From assembly GCA_963724435.1 (NCBI GenBank), contig CAVRUN010000011.1, positions 186,001 to 250,000 of the forward strand: a stretch of DNA of 64,000 bases, given 5' to 3'. This document shows, one piece after another, positions 27,567 through 36,106 of the stretch; position 1 is the first letter of the stretch; each line of letters starts with the position of its first letter. The stretch is from AP-15 sp963724435 (GTDB lineage: Bacteria; Pseudomonadota; Alphaproteobacteria; ATCC43930; CGMCC-115725). A program made the translations under genes and the position numbers. The notes beneath the pieces were generated by a model. It worked only from the letters and a program-made list of their open reading frames with translations. It searched no databases and was not told the DNA's origin.

Positions 27567-28231
27567 TAACCGTAAATCCGGGCGATGCGCCCCGGGCTGA
27601 CGCCGGCAAAGTACAGCGCGAGGCAGAACAGGTTCCGCAGGGTCCGCCGCCGATAACCGTCGCGCCGATATCGCGTGGCTGAGGAGACGGCACGAGCGCC
27701 GATAGGCGCCAGTCGCCGCCGGCCGAGGCTGCGCACCAGCTCGACATCCTCCATCAACGGCAGCGGCGCGAACCCGTCGATCGCGTCATAAAGGCTCCGG
27801 CTGATCAGCAAGCCCTGATCGCCATACGGCAGGCTAAACATCCGGCAGCGCCAGGCGACGATGCGCTCCAGCTGCCGCGCCGCCCGATCGGGGTCATCGA
27901 GAGCGAAGTTGAAATAGCCAGCGAAACGCCCTGCCGTCGGCGCCGCGATGAACGCGACGACCGCATCTGCCCATCCCGGCTCCAGCCGGCAATCGGCATG
28001 TAGAAACAGCAACCACTCACCGGCGGCAGCTCTGGCGCCCGCGATTAGCTGCGTTCCGCGACCGCGTTTGGCGGCGATCACCAGCGCGCCTGCCGCTTCC
28101 GCAACCGCCACGGTGTCATCGCTCGAACCGCCATCGGCGATGACGATCTCGCGAACCGTTTCCGAACCCAGCGCCGCCAAGGTTGCCGATAGGGTCTCGG
28201 CCGCGTTCAGAGTCGGGATGATAACGGAAAT
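27566..28231 (-). CDS. TIGR04283-type family 2 glycosyltransferase
   Basis: The GT2 Rossmann start, ISVIIPTLNAAETL, is coded from 28231 downwards and must belong to the protein. Next come IADGGSSDDT (nucleotide site), FLHADCRLEP (the DxD-like motif) and YGDQGLLISR, ending with a hydrophobic LFCLALYFAGVSPGRIARIYG tail. No ATG, GTG or TTG precedes the first strand in this frame before the divergent gene; the first usual start, TTG 28180, would delete it. The ATT at 28229-28231 is the earliest sensible codon, so either a rare start is used or a base is missing upstream. Coordinates are therefore a minimum. Confidence 0.7.
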   Translation of the reverse strand: MSVIIPTLNAAETLSATLAALGSETVREIVIADGGSSDDTVAVAEAAGALVIAAKRGRGTQLIAGARAAAGEWLLFLHADCRLEPGWADAVVAFIAAPTAGRFAGYFNFALDDPDRAARQLERIVAWRCRMFSLPYGDQGLLISRSLYDAIDGFAPLPLMEDVELVRSLGRRRLAPIGARAVSSATRYRRDGYRRRTLRNLFCLALYFAGVSPGRIARIYG

Positions 28232-28278
28232 TTGCGATGGTTCTTGATTCGTTCCGAAAGCTCCGGCAAAATGGCGCG

Positions 28279-29361
28279 ATGGATATGCCGGGTGTCATCG
28301 TACCCCGCAAGGGCCGGGGTGCTTCAAGCAACGCAAGCGGTCGGTTCGAGGCCGAACAGCGGGTAACGTTTGATGACGGCTGGGGCTCCGCCGATGCCGA
28401 GCCGACGCCACTGAACACGACGCTTTCAATCGACACGACGCGCACGATCATCGCCCGCAATGACTCGCCTGATATTGGCTTCGATCGGTCGATCAACCCT
28501 TATCGCGGGTGCGAGCATGGCTGCATCTACTGCTATGCGCGGCCGAGTCACGCGTATCTCGGATTGTCGCCGGGGCTCGATTTCGAAAGCCGAATTTTTT
28601 ACAAGCCGCAGGCGGCGACATTGCTCGCCGCAGAGCTGCGCAAGAAAGGCTATCTCTGCCGGCCGATTGCGCTCGGCAGCAACACCGATCCCTATCAGCC
28701 GGTCGAGCGCCGGCTCGGCATCACCCGGTCGATCCTCGAAGTGTTGCGCGATTTCCGCCATCCAGTCACGATCGTCAGCAAATCGGCGCTGATCCGGCGC
28801 GACATCGACATTCTTGCGGAGATGGCAAAGGAGAAACTGGCGATCGTCACGATATCGGTGACGACGCTTGATCGCAGTTTGGCGCGAGTGATGGAGCCAC
28901 GGGCCGCCGCACCCGAACGCCGGCTAGACACCATCGCCGCGCTTGCCGATGCCGGCATCCCGACCGGTGTCCTCAGCGCTCCGATGATCCCGGCGCTCAA
29001 CGACAGCGAATTGGAGGCGATCCTCGAACGGGCGCGCGCAGCCGGCGCCACAGCGGCCGGCTACACGATGCTGCGGCTGCCGCTCGAATTGAAAGCGCTG
29101 TTTCGCGAATGGCTCGAAGCCCATTTCCCCGACAAGGCGGCGCACGTTTTATCATTGGTGGCCCAGGCCCATGGCGGGCGGCTCTACGATTCTGCGTGGT
29201 CGAAACGGATGACCGGCGCCGGGCCCTATGCCGACATGATCCGGCTTCGGTTCGACCGTGCCTGTCGCAAGCTCGGCTTCAACCAACGCACAACCGATCC
29301 GCTTGACACGACGCGCTTTCGCCCGCCGCCACAGAGCGGGGATCAACTGAACCTATTTTGA
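28279..29361 (+). CDS. PA0069-family radical SAM protein
   Basis: 360 residues from ATG 28279. The opening VPRKGRGASSNASGRFE is characteristic of the PA0069/Rv2578c family related to spore photoproduct lyase. CEHGCIYCYAR carries the CxxxCxxC motif for the 4Fe-4S cluster, IALGSNTDPYQPVE and TIVSKSALIRRD form the SAM barrel. The substrate is not known. It is divergent from the glycosyltransferase pair with fewer than 50 bases between, so they probably share a promoter region. Confidence 0.88.
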   Translation: MDMPGVIVPRKGRGASSNASGRFEAEQRVTFDDGWGSADAEPTPLNTTLSIDTTRTIIARNDSPDIGFDRSINPYRGCEHGCIYCYARPSHAYLGLSPGLDFESRIFYKPQAATLLAAELRKKGYLCRPIALGSNTDPYQPVERRLGITRSILEVLRDFRHPVTIVSKSALIRRDIDILAEMAKEKLAIVTISVTTLDRSLARVMEPRAAAPERRLDTIAALADAGIPTGVLSAPMIPALNDSELEAILERARAAGATAAGYTMLRLPLELKALFREWLEAHFPDKAAHVLSLVAQAHGGRLYDSAWSKRMTGAGPYADMIRLRFDRACRKLGFNQRTTDPLDTTRFRPPPQSGDQLNLF

Positions 29362-29480
29362 CAAGCACCGTGTCGCTAGGCCCATCTCGGCTCGCGTTTT
29401 TGCGGGTACCGCTTGCCCCGGCAAAGATGCCGAGCCTAGGCTCGCGCTGTCGAAAAGCAGGCGACATTAAGGCCGGATAA

Positions 29481-29639
29481 ATGGGTGGCGAGTTCCGCGC
29501 CTATCTCTCAAGGAGCTTTCGCAACTTGATCGGCGATCACTTTTGGGGCCTGGTCGGCCCGCGGTTGCGAACCGACCTCGCTCAGTATTACCTGCGGCGC
29601 ACAGCCCGCTACGCGGTGCCGCCGGAAAGAGACCGATGA
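29481..29639 (+). CDS. 52-residue basic small protein coupled to the reductase gene
   Basis: ATG 29481 to TGA 29639. The stop overlaps the ATG of the next gene (ATGA), which argues that it is translated. The product is rich in Arg, Tyr and Leu: MGGEFRAYLSRSFRNL at the start and TDLAQYYLRRTARY near the end, probably one amphipathic helix pair. No family is recognised. It may be a small subunit or a leader that tunes translation of the reductase. Confidence 0.45.
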   Translation: MGGEFRAYLSRSFRNLIGDHFWGLVGPRLRTDLAQYYLRRTARYAVPPERDR

Positions 29640-30574
29640 CCGAGACAGATGCCGATCTGGGGTTTGCTGCCGATTACGACGCGCCGATCCCGTACTTGCA
29701 GCGTATCCGGGATTATTATCAGCGACTTGGGTATGGAGCTCCCTATCGCTGGGCTCATTATGTCGAGGTCCCGTTTCAGCCGCTTGCGAAACCGCTCGCC
29801 GAGTGCCGCGTTGCGCTGATCACCACCGCCGCTCCCTATCAGCCCGGCAAGGGCGATCAGGGCCCAGGCGCTCCCTACAACGCCGCCGCCAAATTCTACC
29901 GAGTGTTCTCGGGCGACACAGCGATCGACCACGATTTGCGCATCTCGCACGTCGCCTACGACCGCGCACATACGAGCGCCGAGGACAGCAATACCTGGTT
30001 CCCCTTGCGACAGTTGCGGCTGCAGGCGGCAGCTGACCGAATCGGCGCGGTGACGGAGCATTTTCACGGTGCCCCGACCAATCGCAGCCAGCGCACGACA
30101 TTGAGCCAGGATTGCCCGGAACTGCTCGAACGCTGCCGCGCCGACGGTGCGGACGCGGTGATCCTGGTCCCCAACTGTCCGGTCTGCCACCAGACCGTGA
30201 GCCTCACCGCGCGCTATCTCGAAGCCAACGGCATTGCGACTGTCGTCATGGGCTGCGCCAAGGATATTGTCGAATTTGTCGGCGTGCCGCGCTTTCTGTT
30301 CAGCGATTTTCCGCTGGGAAACTCGGCGGGACGGCCAAACGATCCGGCTTCGCAATCCTTTACGCTCAAATTGGCGCTGCGCGTCCTCGAAACGGCACCG
30401 GCGGCGCGGACGAGCGTGCAGTCGCCGCTGCGCTGGAGCGCGGACCCGTCATGGAAGCTCGATTACTCGAATATCGATCGGCTGTCCGCGGAGGATGTCC
30501 GCCGGCGGCGCGCCGAGTTCGACCGGCAAAAAGAGATCGCGAAGACGGTCCGCAGCGAGGGGGCAGCGGCTTGA
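29636..30574 (+). CDS. GrdB/PrdB-like reductase subunit with CxxC in place of selenocysteine
   Basis: 312 residues from ATG 29636. It resembles the selenoprotein B family of glycine/sarcosine/betaine and D-proline reductases: AYDRAHTSAEDSNTWFPL in the middle, then VPNCPVCHQTVSLTARYLE and FSDFPLGNSAGRP. In clostridial relatives one position of this motif is selenocysteine; here both are Cys (Cys181 and Cys184, codons TGT and TGC). No GrdA, GrdC or PrdA partner is encoded nearby, so the reaction is uncertain; a thiol-based reductive cleavage is likely. The upstream 52-residue ORF is coupled to it. Confidence 0.75.
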   Translation: MTETDADLGFAADYDAPIPYLQRIRDYYQRLGYGAPYRWAHYVEVPFQPLAKPLAECRVALITTAAPYQPGKGDQGPGAPYNAAAKFYRVFSGDTAIDHDLRISHVAYDRAHTSAEDSNTWFPLRQLRLQAAADRIGAVTEHFHGAPTNRSQRTTLSQDCPELLERCRADGADAVILVPNCPVCHQTVSLTARYLEANGIATVVMGCAKDIVEFVGVPRFLFSDFPLGNSAGRPNDPASQSFTLKLALRVLETAPAARTSVQSPLRWSADPSWKLDYSNIDRLSAEDVRRRRAEFDRQKEIAKTVRSEGAAA

Positions 30575-30912
30575 TCGCGGCCCCGCAGTGGGTTGGCGAT
30601 GCCATGGTGGACGCGATATAAACGAAAAGCCGGATTGCATCATGCGTCGTGACAGCCGCTGGCGCCGGCAGGGCAGACCAACACACCCTGACCAATAATC
30701 GTCAAGGTAATTCATCGATTTGTCAGATTTAGGGTAACCTCGCCGTGTCCATATTAGAACTACGATGGCATTAGATGTCCGCAACGCTGAGCTTGCTATA
30801 GCGCACAGTTGGATTGATTTTCCTTTGTACCTGTTAACAGTCGAGATTAAGGTCGCGGCTGTCCAGCCGAATTCCAGCGATCGACGGCTATTTAGCGAGG
30901 GGGGATCGGGTT
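30575..30912. other. Intergenic region before the DUF6134 cluster
   Basis: No gene is supported in these 338 bases. Bases 30,700-30,850 are richer in A and T than the surroundings and are the likely promoter region for the DUF6134-PLP enzyme cluster, but I could not place a convincing -35/-10 pair. Confidence 0.3.
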
Positions 30913-31647
30913 ATGGCCGAACGAGCGATCGGCGTGCGGGTAAGGCGGTGGGCCCGCCGCGCCGCAATTTGGTGTGTTGCCGTGGGGGGCCTCTTCGCGG
31001 CTCTGGAGCCTGCGTCGCAAGCTGCCGCGCCAATGCAATTGACCTACCGGGTAACCCACTCGACGTTCGGCAATATCGGCACTTACATCAACACAATCGA
31101 GCCCAGCGCGAGTGGTACGACCACCGTACAGACCCGGGCACATTTTGAAGTCAAAATGCTCGGCGTGACGCTCCACCGTGAAGATGCCCAGCGCACTGAA
31201 CGGTGGCAGGGTAATCGCTTGGTTTCATTTAATGGCGTGACCAACAAAGGCAGCGGCGCGACTGTCCTCAAGGGCGAGGCGCGTGGCAACAGTTTCGTGA
31301 TCAGCTCGCCGACCGGAACGATCACCGCACCCGCAACGGTACATCCGGCAAACCCATGGTCCGCGAATTTTTTGAACTCGAACACAATGATGCGGCCGGA
31401 TAGCGGCAAGCTCGAAAAAGTCAATGTTAGCGGCGGCCAACAAGCCGTTGTGACGATCGACGGCAAGCCCCTGCGTGCCAGAAAATACGAAGTCAGCGGC
31501 GACGGTCGCTACACCGTCTGGCTCGATGAGAAAGGTGTACCGGTCGAATTTATTGCCGACGACGATGGCGGTAAGGTGACGTTTACGCTTACGAGCTGCA
31601 TCCGGTGTGATGTCCCGGCGCTCCAGCAAGCCGCAGAGTTGAAGTAG
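30913..31647 (+). CDS. DUF6134 family exported protein, copy 1
   Basis: 244 residues, strong GAGGGGGG ribosome site. A basic N-terminus (VRRWARRAAIWC) and hydrophobic core end near SQAAAPMQL, a Sec-type or twin-Arg-like signal. The mature part is mostly beta: YRVTHSTFGNIGTY, RTERWQGNRLVSFNGVT, RYTVWLDEKGVPVEF, ending with two Cys in SCIRCD. It is collinear with the gene at 33538, and both flank a PLP enzyme. The family is known only as a domain of unknown function in alphaproteobacteria. Confidence 0.75.
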   Translation: MAERAIGVRVRRWARRAAIWCVAVGGLFAALEPASQAAAPMQLTYRVTHSTFGNIGTYINTIEPSASGTTTVQTRAHFEVKMLGVTLHREDAQRTERWQGNRLVSFNGVTNKGSGATVLKGEARGNSFVISSPTGTITAPATVHPANPWSANFLNSNTMMRPDSGKLEKVNVSGGQQAVVTIDGKPLRARKYEVSGDGRYTVWLDEKGVPVEFIADDDGGKVTFTLTSCIRCDVPALQQAAELK

Positions 31648-31755
31648 CCCGCTTTCGCGATTACCCGAACAGCTTGACGATCGCAATTTCTCGTTGCAGC
31701 TCGCGAGCTCTGATGTTCTGGCTCGCTGCCCGATAACCGACATAGCCCACGCAGC

Positions 31756-33255
31756 ATGACGGCTCCCGGGATTGACGCATCGATCGCTGACAGAGCGATG
31801 CGTGATCGCGCCGCTCTAAGCCTCGCCCGCTCCGGGATTCGGCTACCGACTTTCGCGGCACTTGCCGACCCAGCCCAATTCGTCGCCGCGCGAGCGAGTG
31901 TGGACCCTACGATCGACCCTGATCTGCCCGATCCGGCGAATTTGTTCCGCGTCCATTGGCACAACGATCGTAGCCGGACCGGTTTCGCTCAGGTGCCTTC
32001 TCATCTCGTGTTTCCGCCGGCGCTGACCGGGGTGCGGGCTCCGATCGCGATGGCGCTCGGCTGCTTTTTCCCGCTGATTGCCGCGCACAAAGTGCTGGCG
32101 GCCTATGGCTGCCTGATCCCCCGCCTGGTTACCGGCCGCTTTGACCCCGAACACCACAAAGCGGTTTGGCCGTCGACGGGGAATTATTGCCGCGGCGGCG
32201 TGGCGATCTCGCGCATCCTGGGTTGCCGCGGGATCGCAGTTTTGCCGGAAGGCATGAGCGAAGAGCGCTTCGAATGGCTGGGTCGATGGGTCGCGCGACC
32301 CGAGGATATCATCCGCACACCAGGGACCGAGAGCAATGTCAAAGAAATCTATGACAAATGCTCGGAGTTGGGGCGCGACTCCGCCAATGTCGTGTTCAAT
32401 CAATTCGCGGAATTTGGCAATTACCTGGCGCATTGGGCCTGCACCGGACCGGCGCTGGCGGGGATCTACGAGGCGATGCGTACAAACCGACCGGGTCTGC
32501 GGCTCGCGGCATTTGTCGCGGCGTCGGGTTCGGCCGGCACGCTCGCCGCCGGCGATCGATTAAAGGCAGAACATGGCGCGAAAATCGTGGCCGCCGAAGC
32601 CAGCGAGTGCCCGACCCTGCTGCGCAACGGGTTTGGCGAGCACAACATACAGGGCATCGGCGACAAACACGTTCCGCTGATCCACAACGTCATGAACACC
32701 GACATTGTCGTCGGTGTCTCCGACCGCTGTGTGGGAGCACTCGACCTGCTGTTCAACAGCGAGATCGGCTTATCCTACCTGACCGGCCGCCGTCAGATCG
32801 ACGATACCCTCGCCGGCGACCTCAAGCTGGTTGGGCTTTCCGGGATCGCTAATCTCGTCGCCGCGATCAAAGTCGCCAAGCGCCTCGATCTCGGCGAAAA
32901 CGACCTGCTCGTGACGCTCGCGACCGACAGCGCCGCTCTCTACGCCAGCGAGCGCCGGAAATTCTGCGCCGCCCACTACCGCGCCGGTTTCGATGAAGTG
33001 AATGCCGGTGAAGTATTTGGTCAGCATCTGTTGGGGATCGCCGATAACGATGTTCTTGAATTGACTCATCATGAGCGGTCGCGAATCTTCAACCTTGGCT
33101 ATTATACTTGGGTCGAGCAGCAGGGTGTGATGCTCGAGACTTTCGAGCAGCGCCGCTCGCAGGATTTCTGGAATAGCCTGCAGAACCAGCTTCCCGATCT
33201 CGATGCCCTGATCGACGAGTTCAACAAGAGCGGCGGCGCGATCCGAGCCGGTTAA
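31756..33255 (+). CDS. Fold-type II PLP-dependent enzyme of unknown substrate
   Basis: 499 residues. PFGF-like substrate loop replaced by WPSTGNYCRGGVAISRILG near residue 138; AHKVLAAYGCLIPRL upstream of it has the probable PLP lysine; VAASGSAGTLAAGDRLK is the glycine-rich phosphate-binding loop. The fold is that of cysteine synthase and threonine synthase, but about 120 C-terminal residues and about 110 N-terminal residues are extra. It may be a lyase or beta-replacement enzyme. It lies 108 bases after DUF6134 copy 1 and 282 before copy 2. Confidence 0.75.
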   Translation: MTAPGIDASIADRAMRDRAALSLARSGIRLPTFAALADPAQFVAARASVDPTIDPDLPDPANLFRVHWHNDRSRTGFAQVPSHLVFPPALTGVRAPIAMALGCFFPLIAAHKVLAAYGCLIPRLVTGRFDPEHHKAVWPSTGNYCRGGVAISRILGCRGIAVLPEGMSEERFEWLGRWVARPEDIIRTPGTESNVKEIYDKCSELGRDSANVVFNQFAEFGNYLAHWACTGPALAGIYEAMRTNRPGLRLAAFVAASGSAGTLAAGDRLKAEHGAKIVAAEASECPTLLRNGFGEHNIQGIGDKHVPLIHNVMNTDIVVGVSDRCVGALDLLFNSEIGLSYLTGRRQIDDTLAGDLKLVGLSGIANLVAAIKVAKRLDLGENDLLVTLATDSAALYASERRKFCAAHYRAGFDEVNAGEVFGQHLLGIADNDVLELTHHERSRIFNLGYYTWVEQQGVMLETFEQRRSQDFWNSLQNQLPDLDALIDEFNKSGGAIRAG

Positions 33256-33537
33256 AAATGCGTGCTCGATCGAGGAGCGGCGAACCAAAAGATTCGCTTC
33301 AGCCAGTCGTGCCGCTCTTGCGGCAAAAGCAGCGTCGCCTCTGGGCAGATTTGTTAGGCGAGACATAAATTACAAGCCGCTCCCCTAGGTAGCCTGCGCT
33401 AAAACGCGTGAGATAATTGTGCCCTAATCAATTCTTACGCCTTCCCTCCGATTATCTAAATCATGGTTGAGCCACAATTGTCGCGGCAGTCTGAAAGACA
33501 ATTCGTACCGCGTTCCCATGCAATAGGAGTTGGTGAT

Positions 33538-34293
33538 TTGGTCCGACAAAGAAGTAGCCGCGATGGCCGCGCGCGCCCGCGACGGCGATCGCCGCCAAGG
33601 TCGGCATCGCGAATAGTGGCCGTGGCAATGATCGCTAGTCTCGGCAGCATGCTCGCCGCTGTTTGCTCGGCTGCCGCGGCTCCGCTTCAGCTCGTTTACC
33701 GGGTGTCACATCCCGTGGTGGGCGAACTCGGCTCCTATACTTGTACTGTCCAGCAGCTTGGCAATGGCGGCAGCGAGGTCCGGTCGCGCGAACACATCGA
33801 CGCCAGGATGTTCGGCGTCGCGGTTTACCGAATGGATGCGACAGGGACAGAGCGCTGGCAGGGAAGTCGCCTGATGACCTTTGACGGCGTCACCGAGGTT
33901 ACAAATGGCCGGATCGAGATCAAAGGCGAGGCACAAGGCAACCATTTTGTATTCACCTCGCCCCAGGGCACTTTTACGACAGCGGCAAACGTCCATCCGG
34001 CGGGGCCTTGTGCCCCTGACTTCATTAAATCGACGACGATTTTGCGTCCCGACACCGGTACCCTCGAACAGGTACGGGTCAGCGGCGGTGCGCCCGGCAC
34101 GACTGTGATCGGAGGCACCCCGATCGCCACGCGCAAATATGTTCTCGACGGCAAGACCCGGTATACCGTTTGGCTCGACTCGCGTAACGTGCCCGTCATG
34201 TTTGTTATCGGCGACAGCACCGGGCAGGCGACCTTTACACTGGCGAAATGCGTCTCGTGCGATCTCGCGCTCCCGCGACTGGGCATGAACTGA
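33538..34293 (+). CDS. DUF6134 family exported protein, copy 2
   Basis: 251 residues if the TTG at 33538 is used, which has AGGAG eight bases upstream; an ATG at 33463 is in frame but lacks a ribosome site. A basic Arg-rich stretch is followed by a hydrophobic signal ending near AAAAPLQL. The mature domain is collinear with copy 1: YRVSHPVVGELGSYTC, GTERWQGSRLMTFDGVTEV, RYTVWLDSRNVPVMF and a terminal CVSCDLA Cys pair. Two paralogues around one enzyme suggest a shared periplasmic function, not yet known. Confidence 0.75.
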   Translation: MVRQRSSRDGRARPRRRSPPRSASRIVAVAMIASLGSMLAAVCSAAAAPLQLVYRVSHPVVGELGSYTCTVQQLGNGGSEVRSREHIDARMFGVAVYRMDATGTERWQGSRLMTFDGVTEVTNGRIEIKGEAQGNHFVFTSPQGTFTTAANVHPAGPCAPDFIKSTTILRPDTGTLEQVRVSGGAPGTTVIGGTPIATRKYVLDGKTRYTVWLDSRNVPVMFVIGDSTGQATFTLAKCVSCDLALPRLGMN

Positions 34294-34378
34294 TGTTGTT
34301 CGCCGGCCTTCCTCCTCGTTTTGGCCGGGATGTGCATCGCGACGGCTCCCGAATAGGTTGGTGGCGCGGAGAGCAACA

Positions 34379-35332
34379 TTGAGTCTCGCCTACGAAGAAC
34401 TTTGCCGCCGCACACGCCAACGAGACCGCAGTCTGCGCGAAAAGGTCATGTCTCTCGGAGAGGCGGCGGCGTTGGTGCCCGACGGCGCCGCGGTCGGGAT
34501 TGGCGGCAGCACACTGTCTCGCACGCCGCTGGCGATGATCTGGGCCCTTATCCGAGCGGGCCGCCGCGATCTCGTCTGTGCGCGCAGCATCAGTTCGAGC
34601 GAGGGTGAGTTGCTGTTCGCTGCGGGCACCAGCCGCCACCTAATCACGAGTTGGTTCAGCCTCGGGATCGTCTGGGGTGTGTCGCGCATCATGCGCGCCT
34701 ATTCCGAGAGCAATCGCGCACGCTTTGAGGAGTGGAGCCATTTGGCGATGGGGCTGCGGTTTCGCGCGGGTGCTATGGGCGTGCCGTTCTTGCCGATGCG
34801 CTCAATGCTGGGCTCGGACGTGATCGCGCAATTGCCCGATATCAAAACGATGAATTGTCCTTTCACCGGCGAGAAACTGGCGCTGGTGCCCGCGCTCAAC
34901 CCGGATTTCGCGCTGATCCATGTGCAGCGCTGCGATGCCTATGGCAATGCTCAGATCGATGGATTGCCGTTTATGGACCTCGACCTCGCCCTGGCGGCCA
35001 GTCGGGTGATCCTGACGACCGAGCGCATCGTCGCGAACGACCAGATCCGCCGCCATCCCGATCACACCAAAATAGCCTTCTTCGCCGTGGACGCTGTGGT
35101 CGAGGTGCCGTTCGGCTGCGCGCCGCACGAATGCTACGGGGCCTACGAGCCACTGTTCGATCATCTCGATGGCTATGCCGCGTTGCTCAAACCGGACGCC
35201 GAGCGGGGTATGCAGGACTATCTCGCGCGGTATTTCTACGAACCGAAATCCTGGACAGAGTATCTCGACAGGATCGGCCTCGCCGAACTACTCGACGCCG
35301 CCCGCCGGGGTAAAAACGTTTATGACGACTGA
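34379..35332 (+). CDS. CoA-transferase family I, subunit A
   Basis: 317 residues from TTG 34379, which has CGGAG about six bases upstream; TTG 34358 is an alternative. It has VPDGAAVGIGGSTLSRTPLAM near residue 37, the oxyanion-hole glycine loop of the alpha subunit, and later LIHVQRCDAYGNAQIDG. The best relatives are glutaconate CoA-transferase GctA and the ring-opening hydrolase subunit IpdA of steroid degradation. It overlaps its partner by 11 bases. Transfer versus hydrolysis cannot be decided from sequence alone. Confidence 0.82.
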   Translation: MSLAYEELCRRTRQRDRSLREKVMSLGEAAALVPDGAAVGIGGSTLSRTPLAMIWALIRAGRRDLVCARSISSSEGELLFAAGTSRHLITSWFSLGIVWGVSRIMRAYSESNRARFEEWSHLAMGLRFRAGAMGVPFLPMRSMLGSDVIAQLPDIKTMNCPFTGEKLALVPALNPDFALIHVQRCDAYGNAQIDGLPFMDLDLALAASRVILTTERIVANDQIRRHPDHTKIAFFAVDAVVEVPFGCAPHECYGAYEPLFDHLDGYAALLKPDAERGMQDYLARYFYEPKSWTEYLDRIGLAELLDAARRGKNVYDD

Positions 35333-36095
35333 CGCCCTGCCCTACACCGCTAGCGAATTGCTGGCGGTCATGAGTGCGCGGCTGTTGCGCGACGGCCAGG
35401 TGGTGTTTGCCGGAGTCGGAATTCCATTACTGGCCGCGACCCTGGCGCAGCGGCTGCACGCGCCGGGCCTGACCATTTTATTCGAGGGCGGCACGATCGG
35501 CGCCTATGTCGAGCCCGGTCAATTGCCACCTTCGACCAACGAGCAGCGTTGCAGCCGTCGCGCCAACATGGTGTTGGGCAGCACCGACGTGCTGCTGCTA
35601 TTGCAGCGGGGCTATGTCGATGTCGGGTTTATGGGCGGCGCCCAAATCGACCAATACGGCAATCTCAACAGCTCGTTTATCGGTTCGCCGGAAAAGCCGG
35701 CGACCCGTTTGCCGGGAAGCGGCGGCGGCAATGACATTGCCAGCCTGACGCAGATGATCGTGGCGATGAAGCATGAAAAGCGGCGCTTTGTCGAACGGGT
35801 CGACTTTATCACCAGCCCGGGATTTCTTGCGGGCGGCGCCAGCCGGCGGGATGCGGGCCTGATTGCCGGCGGCATGTTCCGTGTCGTGACCGATCTCGGA
35901 CTGCTCGGTTTTGACGGAGAGTCGAAACGGATGACATTGCTTGCACTGCATCCGGGCGTCACCGCCGCCGAGGTACAGGCCAATACCGGCTTCGAATTGC
36001 TGCTGGCCGCCGATCTCCCGATCACCAACTCGCCGCGCGACAAGGAGCTCGCCGTGCTGCGTCATCTCGACCCCGATCGCCTTTACACCGCTTGA
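35322..36095 (+). CDS. CoA-transferase family I, subunit B
   Basis: 257 residues from ATG 35322. YTASELLAVMSARLLRDGQV opens the beta subunit; FAGVGIPLLAATLA and LFEGGTIGAYVEPGQLPPS follow, the Glu in EGGTIGA matching the catalytic or substrate-binding Glu of GctB/IpdB proteins. GGAQIDQYGNLNSSFIG and LITSPGFLAGG-like FITSPGFLAGGASRR are family marks. It overlaps subunit A by 11 bases, consistent with a heteromeric enzyme. The next gene, a luciferase-like protein, starts 11 bases later. Confidence 0.85.
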   Translation: MTTDALPYTASELLAVMSARLLRDGQVVFAGVGIPLLAATLAQRLHAPGLTILFEGGTIGAYVEPGQLPPSTNEQRCSRRANMVLGSTDVLLLLQRGYVDVGFMGGAQIDQYGNLNSSFIGSPEKPATRLPGSGGGNDIASLTQMIVAMKHEKRRFVERVDFITSPGFLAGGASRRDAGLIAGGMFRVVTDLGLLGFDGESKRMTLLALHPGVTAAEVQANTGFELLLAADLPITNSPRDKELAVLRHLDPDRLYTA

Positions 36096-36106
36096 AGTCG
36101 CGAGCG

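Noticed and set aside
29431..29444. Perfect 14-base palindrome CGAGCCTAGGCTCG
   Set aside because: It has no loop and no conserved position relative to a promoter; a chance symmetric site cannot be excluded.
30176..30187. Possible selenocysteine in the GrdB/PrdB-like protein
   Set aside because: The two motif codons are TGT and TGC; there is no in-frame TGA.
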